Origin: Theristus sp. LFF4_11
Lineage: Eukaryota; Nematoda; Chromadorea; Monhysterida; Xyalidae
Reading direction: 5' to 3'
DNA length: 64,000 bases
Assembly (NCBI GenBank): GCA_030248135.1
Contig: JASANC010003956.1
Span: 1-64,000, forward strand
The translations under genes were made by a program, and so were the position numbers. The number at the start of each line of letters is the position of its first letter. Within the stretch, counting starts at the first letter, position 1. Below are positions 25,445 through 36,700 of this stretch, one piece after another. A model generated the notes under the pieces. It did no database searches, was not told the DNA's origin, and saw nothing but the letters and a program-made list of their open reading frames with translations.

Positions 25445-25629
25445 CTTCGTGGCTGTCGGCGTCGTTCGGTGACCGCTGGATCGGCCGCAAGATCAAAATT
25501 GAATGGTCCGAGAGGAGTCCGAACTTGAAGCCTTTGACTTCTGGGTTTGGGAGATCTGACGGATAGTGTGTACCGCGCGGCGCCCACCATTGCAGCGGTG
25601 TCAAAAAATCAACGATGATCGGGCGCTGC

Positions 25630-26125
25630 ACAAGAAAATGATCATCAGTTTAAAACATCGAATGTCGTCGTTCATTGAGAACAATGAAAAACACATTGAG
25701 CAGCTGAGAAAAAAATGAAAGTGAAAAGCCGAGAGGATGAACATCATGACATCAGTGAAGCTGACAATGAACTTGTGCCACTGCCAGATGAGATTCTCGA
25801 TGACGACAATGATGTTTATCCTGAGTCAAAAAAACTGAATTTAGGTGATTTTTAAATTTTTAGGTAGTTTTGCTGAAATATTATTGAAAAAGTTGAATTT
25901 CGATATAAAATTTGAACACCTAAAATGTGTTCCTAAAGGAGCATTCATGAAGCAGTATTTTGTGACCGCGTAGCTATGTTTTAACGCAGCTGCGCGTCAC
26001 TAAATAGTACTTCATGAATGCGCCTTTAGTTGTAAAAGTGTTTCAAATTTCACGGCTTCACGTGCAACCAGTCGGCCCCACGGGCCATTTACTTTTGTTA
26101 TGTTTTTTGGGACACCCTGTACTTA
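25630..26125 (+). mobile_element. Mariner relic with nested palindromic MITE
   Basis: A plus-strand reading near 25645-25710 gives HRMSSFIENNEKHIEQLRKK, which resembles the C-terminal end of a mariner-type transposase. About 400 bases on, the sequence gggacaccctgtact looks like a mariner terminus. A palindrome of about 100 bases (25935-26035) interrupts the relic. The 5' end is not recognised. Confidence 0.5.
25935..26035. repeat. Short palindromic MITE (gcattcatgaagcag), copy 1
   Basis: The arms aaaggagcattcatgaag and cttcatgaatgcgccttt face each other across a self-complementary core (tagctatg...gcagctgcg). A related copy is at 41836-41930. Confidence 0.75.
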
Positions 26126-26129
26126 TTAA

Positions 26130-27690
26130 GCAACAATTGCTGAAATTAGGATTTTCGCTGTGTTATTTTTTCGTCTTGTAGAAGTGTAGCGGCCGAATTA
26201 ATGGTTGCTATAATTGGTTTATTGTACAGTAGTAAAACAGTAATTGTAAAACTAATAAGTGCGATGGCACACATCAAAACAAGACGACACATACGTACTG
26301 TAATTGCGCAGGGCCACAAAAAGTGCGTGTTTGTTTAATAGCACTACTCAACTGATGTTAAATTCGTTACATTCTTACCCAACCACCAAACATGTTTGAC
26401 AAGATTTTGCTCTGAGAACGGGTCCTACATATCGGTCACCATGGACACAAATATTTTGGCGTGTAAACATTAACAAAACGCCGTGTAAAACAAATTTGAA
26501 AAAAAACTGAGGACCCAAAAACGTGTGCCTTCGTCAAAACCGGTTAATGCGCGTGTGTCATCGTGCGCGCGTTTACAAAACGATGAAATGTTCTGAAAAT
26601 AAAAATGGGTGTGTGTGTGCGCGCGCGTATGCCACTTATGCTTTTTCACATGAGCACACGCTGCAACGTGAAACAGAACTGAACAAACTTTTACACGCAA
26701 CACTGCCTTTTGTGATCGCTACGTTTAGCAATTGAAAAAAACATACCGTTCACACCGCTTGATCACAGACGCTTTCAAAACGAACTTTTTTCAAAAATGC
26801 ATTGACAGTAACAACCAACAAAAATGCGCTTGCGTTTGACTGTGGCATTTTTGTTCAAGCCTAGGTAAGAGCATTAAAGCTTTGCTCTGTGTGATCACAG
26901 TCATTGTATCTATTCTGCACTGTACAAACATGCCATTCACATGACACATTTATTGTGAAACCCCAGAACCTAAAAAGTATTGTACATCTCTGCGTGTCTT
27001 TCGGTCTGTATGATTTGCAAACTTTTTTGATCCACCTGTTTGATGATCTCACGCCGCTAAAAATCCTAACATAAAATAAAATGCGCCTCCGTGTTACATC
27101 CGCATCTGAAAGAGGACACCATCTTATTGTTCATAATGTGTAAACGCTTTTGAGTCCCCTATTTCCTGAACAAATTCATGTCGTTAAAACATATTGAACG
27201 ACACACGGCCAACCTATTTCATGCATTATAGAATTTTTACAATCCTAATATTCGAATACAGACGTAAGAAAATTTCGAGACTGTTTTTGCACATCGGTTT
27301 CGCAGTACCACTTTATTATCGACTAAATACGGGTTGGCATCATCCACACCACACGTCAAGGCCGATTCATTAATATTGTCTAACTATTTTCATGATCCAT
27401 TTTTAACGCTGAAAAGGCCCTGCCCAAATTGCGTTATTTGTTGCGAAGAATTTTAAGCGAAGCGCATAAAAAATAGTTGATTGATTTCGTGATGCGTCTT
27501 TGTGCACAACTTACATTTAACTATTGAAATAATTGAATCCGATCTTCCGTTTTTTAGATCTACAATGTATCAGTTTTTCACACCGACAGGTGTCGCGATT
27601 TTTCATCCGCAGTTATTGTGATGGCTATTGCATAAATCGATATGAAGTGCATCGTTTGAAATTTTAATCCCCGCAGTTGTGTGAATTTCG
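26130..27690. other. Region upstream of the spectrin-repeat gene
   Basis: No coding sequence is supported. A short alternating GT/CG tract sits at about 26608-26628. The promoter of the plus-strand gene may lie here, but no core element stands out. Confidence 0.35.
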
Positions 27691-27716
27691 ATGTTTGAAA
27701 CGCGCTGCATGACAAC

Positions 27717-30700
27717 ATGAGTGTTTCTCACGCACAAAAATTACTGTCAGATTATGTCGGCTTAAGTTTTCCACTAATTCGGTGGATTGAGTCTGCAGAG
27801 AAAATCGACGATAAGGTTTGAACATTATTTTAAAAATTAGAACTTTAATTCTTCCAAAATACTGTTATAATGTTTTAATAGCAGACTTTTCAGGAACTGG
27901 TTGAAGAGAAACTTTACTGGGTGCGTACCTACGAGGCGACACAAGAATTGGGCGCTGCTATTGTTGACCACAAAGATCAGTTGGACCCGAAAACGGTTTA
28001 TGAAGTCCAAAAGCAGTGCGAAGACATCAGCGAAAAATGGGATAAACTTGGCACAAAAGTAAGTCAAAACCTTGAGGTTCAGTTCAGTAACCTCAGCTAG
28101 ATCCACAAACTGCAGCTTGTAAAAAATGTTTAACTTTTGAACTTTGAGCCACAAATCAAACAACAAACGTAAACGATACATACAGTCCAGGCTGCACTGG
28201 ATAAATTAACTCATTGTTGTTGACAAAAGCAGTTTCAAGTTTGTTCGCTGCTCATGAACAGGCGGTGCACTTGGTTGTGGACGTGAACAACGACGGTGCC
28301 CAACCACAGTACGTCAGTCGTGTGTACATGCAAACGCAGCAACCAGCAATTGGCAAAGTCGCAGCTCTGGAGCCGCTTGTATATCGTTACGCGGGCGAAG
28401 CTGATTGGCCCAACACACCATCGCCGTCAAACAGCAGTCTATACGGAAGCGAAACACCACCGAGGTAACTGTTTTGCGTGCAAGTAAAAATTTTTCAACT
28501 CATTTTCTTCTGGAAAACTGAAAACCAACAACGTTTGTTGTGGATTGTTGAACAGTTTTGTGCGCTTGAACATTGTGGACATGTTGCAGAGCACTTTTCC
28601 AGGCTGCAGGCGCTCGAACATCATCGCTTTGCAGTAGTCAACAGCAGTTTTGTTTCTGCCGACAGTGCTTTGTCGGAGGACACCGCTAGCTCCGTACACC
28701 GAACAAAATACAACACTCCTGGACTTGAGGTACCTACAAATTGTAGGCTACAATAATGTCGCAGTCAACAGTTTAAGGCGTGTAGGCTGCCTGTGCACAT
28801 TGTTTTGCTGTGTGTGTCTACGATTTTACTTGAACTGCATGCTATATGCTATTCGTTAATGTTGGTTGATGGTTTTCAAACGCTTTCATCATAATGCATG
28901 CACGCTCAAGATGTCTGCTGATCGGATTGGTCTGATCCAGCGCCCGCTTCAAGATTATATGGCGAAAACCATTTGCTGGCTTTGCTTGGCTTGTATCTGA
29001 GTGTTGTGAACTAATTTCTTGAAGTAGTTTTCTCGCAGGGTAAAAACCAGAACGCTACTGAAAGCAGCGACAGTACGACGATTCAGCTCGATAAAAATGA
29101 CACGACAAACACAAAATTGCGTGACCATTCAACTGCGACGTTAACGGTAAAAGAATTACGACATCACTTGTGTAATAAATGGCAACAACCATATAAATGC
29201 TGTTTGCATTGCAGTAATAAAACCGCTGATTAAAATGTCACCGCAAAAAAAGTTGTTTCAATTACACAGTTGAATTAACATTGTTTTTGCTCGACAATCA
29301 GTCACCTCTGCACACAATGAACATGCACAGTGCTGATCAGCTTTTATGCAGGTTTACCAAGAGCAACAGAAGCGCAGAAATGAAGAACTGGGCGTCGAAA
29401 CTGTTGTCCGAAGTGGCCAGTATAGAATTAGCGGAAAACGTGATTTTAGACGCGATAACTTCAGACAATATGAGTTGCAAACTGGGTGCCCCGTACAACA
29501 ACCTGAATTAGCAACGCAAAAGCTGCGCGACCGACGCATTTTCAAGCGTTCAAACAGTGATCAAGAGATGAGAGCCTCAACAACTACCGATGCCAAACGA
29601 CCGTTAAACTCGGTAAATTGTGCAACACAAACGCGAAGACGACGAATATCGCACAACATTAAAAAACCAACAAAACGAAAATTCAACCGGCTCAACAAAC
29701 GAAATCAAAAACGACAACACACGGAAAATACTTTATTGAGTAATAATGTCAATGTACCTCGCGAAACGCTGGAAAATGAGAATTCACAGCAGGATTTCCA
29801 CTCAGGAACTACTCTTCAGCACAAAAATGGACATCAATCCATGCAGCGACAATATCACGAGTTATCTGCGAATAAAATGTTACAAATGCACAGTGTTCAA
29901 CAACCAATAATTCAATCACGCAGAACCAAGTCGCTGAGACCTCCCATAGCTGTTCGTGATGGCAAATTCCAAATCAACGGAAAACAGCATCGACGCCAAA
30001 CTAAATCAACTGCGCTGACAAAAAATCGTGAAAATTTTGACCACAATGAAGAAAATTTAATAACCGGTGGTCGACACACTCTGCAAAGTTTCAAAACGGA
30101 ACACGCTGATACAACTGACAACTACACGATGACGCAATCAAAAACCACTGCCGCTCTTCAGCCTGATCTCATGAAACCACGCACCGTGTTTCGCCTCAGC
30201 GGGAAGCGTAACTTGAAACACGTCACCGGCGAATGCGAAATTGGAACTGGCTATCGACCTGCGTCTAGAAACGCCATGGACGCTGGTAAAATCGTTGTCA
30301 TCGAGCACACAGACGATACAATCGCTGATGATGACGTGATAATTGAAGAAGACGTTATGGAAGTTGAATCAGCCTCTTGTCAACCACTTGCTGACACTCA
30401 GCAACCAACATCCGAAGAGACAATGGCAGAAAAATATGGAACGGTGAAGCAAATTTTCAGAAGACATGCTCGAAATTATGTGCTGTTGTCACCGGCGATT
30501 TCGGTGCGAAACGGGCGGTTTCGACTGAGCGGAAAACGTGACATGCGGAACGACCGTTTGTGTACATTTGAGCTTAAAACTGGAACAACAATACAACACA
30601 CAATAAGAACTGCGGAACAAGAGGAAGTTGCTGAACATAAAAATGACACTCAACCACAAACGACCTGCTGCGAATTTGAGAATGACACCAGACTTTTTTC

Positions 30701-33700
30701 GTCCAACATGCATGCGACAAAACCTGCCGATATTTCGCCAAGAACAACTGACAATACAACTCTGTCCAACAAACGTCCAATAGCCGATTTAGCAACTGTT
30801 TACTATCCAGCCAAGCTTGTACGATCTGGACGCTACCGCATTAGTGGAAAACGGCAACTTTCAAGACATTGTCAACCAGCGTACGAACTCATTGCGCGAG
30901 ACGCGACAATCAAAATACATCGAACCTTGCCTCGCTCGCACCATCACGACAGAACTGAAAAAGCATTGAAAAATGCAAGGCAATATGATGTTAACGCTGT
31001 TAATATGTCAGTTGAGGAGAATTTCTCAAATCAGACACAGACACCAGAGTCAATCCAAAACATTTTTGCGCAAGAAGATCGATTGTCCAAATCAAGTCAC
31101 AATAGCACCAGTATTGAGTCGCAAAACAAATCTATGATGAGCAGAAGCCGCCGTTTTGCAAGAATAAGTCACTTTCGAATTAGTGGCAAAAAGCAGTCAA
31201 CGAAGTGCCCTGCAGTTGGTCAGTTTGAATTGCACAGCGGTTTCTATTTGCCAAAACCTAAGAATATTCCACATCGTCGTTTATTTTCAATGGATTCAAA
31301 AGACTGTGGAGCAACGGAGGATGTCCTAATACAGAAATTAGAAACAATGATAAAGCATGACTTGGGCGAATTTGGCACTGACGTAGCTCATGAAGAGGGA
31401 CCAGCGGTCAGTGAAGAACAGAGCACACTTCCAATACCGATTCTAGACTTGTTGCCACTTTTGAACAGTGATAATAAAATAGCACAATTAAGAACAGCAA
31501 CGCGACCAGAACTGCAACCTGATCTGAAAAGCCCAACAAATAACGTCGCGATTAACGACGCGCTTCAATTTGCGGCACGTTCGGAAGAACCCAACGACGT
31601 TGGCGAAGAAAGTACAAGTCACAGTGAACAGCTGCTTCGGTCAAACACATTAGCAAACATTAGCGAACCGTACACTAACCTTGATGAATCTACCACGGAT
31701 AAAGTGCAAATGCACGATAAATTTCAAAAAACACGACTTGAAGCTTCTGAAACTCATCTTAATGCTCAACATAAAACAACAATGGCTTTATTGAAGCCCG
31801 CTATTATGAAACCAACTAGCCGTTATAGGATTAGCGGTAAGTTCAAGTTGGTGTCGCTGCCTCCGCCATTGCATGAATTGCATTCCGGTGATTTGGTGGT
31901 TCACAGAAGACACGATCGACGTTATTTGACGCTACTTGCTACTGAAAGCTCAACAAACGAGAAATGGTCCGAGACATTGACACATGCAGATGAATACAAG
32001 AGCCAAAATCCCCATGCAAACAGCGGTCAATGGTCTCCGTCACTTCAGGAACAACTGAAACAAAATCGAAAAACTAGAGCGGAATCATTCAAACAGCGCT
32101 TACCGTTATTTTTGGAGAATCAAGCAGTCAATCCGGCAAGTTCTTACTTCTATTACGGCTGTTTTTCAAGCAAATGCAATTAACAAATGCAAAAAAAACA
32201 AAAGTTATTCCAAAGAAATCATTTTAAACATGTTTTACAACGGAAAGTTGCATGTTAGCTTGCGTGTGTTGCATTCAGCCTGCACTCAAATCGGCAATTC
32301 AAAGATGAATGACTGGTGTCAGAATCCAAGATTTACACTGTCCGTTTAACCAAGAACCAATGCTACTTACAGCTACGTCTAATATGTTTTGACAAAACAT
32401 GCATGTCACACGATTGTATGTTGCTACAAAATTGTCTGTTTTCTGTGGTGCATATTTTCTGTGGTGCAGAGAATAATTCGAAGCATTTTTGACCATCATC
32501 ACGACAACTTTCAGCTTTGCTTTTCAGCTGCATGTGTGCAGTGACACAGTCAAGTTTTGCGTTATGAAGGCATTTTCTTCGCACAAAGTAAATTATTGTG
32601 GATTTACTCAAACGTGTCCAGACTAAAATGACGTCATTTGCCTTGAAAACGCCTGTTTGTCAAAGTAGAGACACTAAAATTTCAGTTTGGTGTGACTGAT
32701 TCGACATTCACCATTTGTTTATGGGAAGAAATTGGCTAAACGGAAAGTCTGGCTTGCTGTGAACGACAAGCGCATGTTTGGCGGAACATGACGTCATTTC
32801 AGTCGGACACGTTTAAAAAATATGTCATACATGATGTGAACAAATTACACAACAAAATGATACAGTAAATCAATAACGTTTTAGGAACTGGCTCGTCAAG
32901 GATCTGTGGGATATGAAGGGCGAAAAACAAGCAGTAATGACTCAGGGACTGAACAAGACGAAGCCGGAAAGGTAAAAAAACCAATAAATTACGTGAAACT
33001 GAAGCGTAACCACAATTTTAACAAATGTTTCAATAAGTTGGTAGGTTTGTACGTACGTGCAGTCGAACTCACTAAAATGTGGAATCAGCTGATTGGTCGA
33101 CCGAGCGGAAACTGCTCACACTCCGCACCGTTCTTTTTTCGTGGATTTGGATTTTATTGAAACGTGTTTTTATGAATTTCCAGCACCCTTTTTGTGCTAA
33201 AAATAAACTCAAAGGTTAGAGACCGCGAAATTTAGAAAATTTTTATTCCACAGCTCAACTCAAAATGTATTTTTTGTTTAATGACGACGACGACGTCGTC
33301 GCTTAATTTTTGCGTGTGGACTGAAAAATAAAAGCCTGAAAGGAGTGCGCTGTGCATGGTTTGCTGCGTGCACCAAGTAAATGAACACAGCAGCCTGCCA
33401 AAAACAACTTGAAAACGGTGAAAATGAAAAATGAAAGCAAAGTCGTCGTCGTCCGCGAAGTCGGAACGCATTTTTTTAATTGCGGACGCATGTCGATCGG
33501 TCAGCTGGGAATGAAACCCCCTTCAGCTGGCTACACAGCGCACTCATTTCAGGCTTTTGTCTTTCAGTTCACACGTAAAAATTAAGCGACGACGTCGTCG
33601 TCGTCGTCGTCGTCAGTAAAAAATGCATTTTGAGCTGTTGAATAAAAAAATTGAATTTCGCAGTTCTCCAACCCTTTTTGAGTTTATTTTTTAGCATGAA

Positions 33701-36700
33701 AAGGGTGCTGGAAATTCACACTCATTCAAAAGAAACACGTTTCAATAGAATCCAGATCCACGAAAAAAGAAGGGTGCGGAGTGTGAGCGGCCTCCCCTCG
33801 GCCGACCAATCAGCTGATTCCACATTTCATTGAGTTCGACTGGTTTTCAGCGTACACCTAAACGAGCCGAATGCGACCATGTGACGAGCACATATTCAAA
33901 CTTTGTGGTCAGAAATAAGAAAGTTCAAGAAAAAGAAAACATTACAAGTACAGCCGCTAAAAGTCACAATGAATCAGTGAACATAAAGCCCGCGATTGCA
34001 TCATGTGTCACTACAAGACCTACGGACGTGTCTGTCGCTTCTCACATCAAACCGCCAGCAAAAGACGGGCCAGGCAACAATCACGATGTTCCTCAAAATG
34101 GAATTACTGAAGACGCCGCTTCGACAAACGCCTTACCAACTCCATTTAAAAACAACAGTGACGCGAAATCTGAACTGGAAATTGCACGGAACAATGTTTC
34201 TTTTTATTAAGCCTACAAAGCACCCGTTTTTTTCAATGTTGAGTTATAGTTTACCAGATTTTCAGAATCAAACTTTTACAGATACCGCAGCCGATAGATC
34301 CTGGCACCGCTTTAATCGAGCATCGCCTAACATACATCGAAGACCAGCTGCTTCCGCTGGAATTTATGCGCGAAGGATTTATAGAACCGGTGTGTTACAA
34401 AACAATAATAATGAGCATGCAAATACCGTGACATACATACAAAGATTTTAGGCGTTTGCCCAAAAATCTCACATCGACACTGGTCAAGCGCTAATAACGC
34501 ACGTACCTAACAGCGACAGTTTTAAACAAAATCAACGCTCAGCGGGTCTAGCGCAACTTGGCGAATGGTTGAGCAGCTCAGAAACATCCGACGTATGTTT
34601 CACCTTTAACCGCACATTGTCAAAGCATCCTTCGCAGAAAAACGCAACAGTACAACGAACAACGAAGAAAGTACAGAATACGTGTTTGAGCTGTTGTGAG
34701 ACATAAAGCCATTTCAGAGCAACAAAACCAACAATCGGTGCCGGCAATCTGTAACAACGAACGCAGAAGTTCACAGCAACCGCAGTCGTTCAAAACCGGA
34801 CATGGTAAGCTAATGTAATCGAAATGAAATTAGAATCATTTTGTTTCAAATATAACAATTCTCAGAAACCATCGCTGCTCAGTTTACTTGTGGACGAATC
34901 TCGCCAGGCGAAGGAAGTGGTCGAACACAAAGAGATCTACGAATCAGTTGGGTGAAACTTCGCTGATAGCTACTGTAATTGCCACAAAGCAATTTCTTAT
35001 TACAACTTGCAGAATCAATCGACTACGTCAATGTATGCTCTGTTCAACGATTTAATGAACTTACTTGAGCGAATGGTACATACCGCTGAGTCTGAAGAAC
35101 AACTTTACCGTGAGAAACGAGACCAAGATCTACCGGAAGTCGAGGATTTATCAAAAGCTGAAGATATACTGGACAATGAAAGGGTAAATTACAAAATTTA
35201 ATTTAAACAAACTTTACACGAATTCAAAAAAATACAAAACAAACATCTTTTGTTTTACCCTATGAGTATCATATTTTCTTTTGGTTTTGTAACTCAATGT
35301 GCGTATACATAGGCAAGCAGTTTCATGCTTGTCGCGACAATTCGTGATCGGTGAAATGATCCCAGTTCCTGAGATACCAGGCCCATTTTGAATTGCCGCC
35401 AAACATTTTTTTCCACGTCTGCAAACACATCAATTTGCAGAACCAAAAGAAACTACTATATTGCAACAAAGTCAACGTTCTTTCTATGAGCAGCCAGTGC
35501 TCTTTTTAAAACAAGCCTTTTAACTTCAATAACTCAACATACGTTTTAATTGCAATGATTATTATTAATACTTATATTCTTGCAAAAATCATTTTGAAGC
35601 GTTTCCTGAGTGACTTCATGGATTGCTGGGAAGTACGAATAGATGTTCGTGAGTTCCTGAATAAAATCGATCAACGGGAAGATTCGCCAATAACGGAGGA
35701 AGAACTGGCAGCCCATTATAAACGTCTGGCTGCACTTGAATACAGAATGGATTTCATGCGCCAGTCACTGTAGGTTTGACAAAAGAACAAAGCCTTTTTC
35801 GCTGTGACGCGTATAACTCAACAGCAAAGCAACAGTGATTGCAGTTACAAAGCATTCGTCACTCGGGAAGCTCTGCTGCGCCGCATGCAACAGATGCATC
35901 AGTCATTTGACAAACTGGAGAACAAAGTGTATGCAGATGACAACAACGAGAAACAGTCAACGACGCAACAGTTACTTGCGGTGCAAGTAAGACTGTCGAA
36001 CCAATTGCTATTGCTCACATTGGTTATCAGAACGCAAGTACTCAGTTACCAAATGACAGGTGGTGATCAACAACAGTCCAGTCAAATCAAATGTTGCAAT
36101 GCAGGATCTGATGAACGACGTTCAAGCGCACATTGGTCTTTCGGAGCGCATGAGCGTCGAGCTTCGCTCAGCTGACTCGACAGACTGGGCTGGCGTAACA
36201 GACCTGCTAAGCCGCCAAGCGCACAGCTGGTTGACCGGCTTGAAGCACCGCGAAGCTGAACTGCTCAGCGACGCTCCGCCGCAATCGCAGCTGGCTGCCG
36301 CTGAGGGTTGGGCGACTCGCGCACGCACGCTCGTCAAGCGGAATTTTGACAAAAGTCAACGCGCCACCGATTACATGGATGAACTCGATGTACGCTATTT
36401 TGGCAGACCTTGTTACCAATTCAAACTTCATTACTGAAGACCGAAAAAAATTTTTTATGTGTCGGTTATGGTGTATTAGTTTTTTCGTACGTACATGATG
36501 TCCTGTTGTTCTTTTTGCTGTGCATGTATAAATGTACAGGGTGGGCCAAAAACTGGGTTCTAAATTGCTTTGTGTCGCGTCCGGCATGAGATATGGGTCT
36601 GAAATTTAGAAATTTTACAGAACTTAGGCTTGCATTTTTTTTTGAAAAAATAAAAAATTTCAGACTGAAAGGACGCTGGGCTACGAGTAGTACAACACAT

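Noticed and set aside
25387..25631. Minus-strand frames running into the TTAGGC block as Leu-Ser or Pro-Lys repeats.
   Set aside because: The repetitive peptide is a translation of telomere-like DNA, and the adjoining frame has no recognisable similarity.
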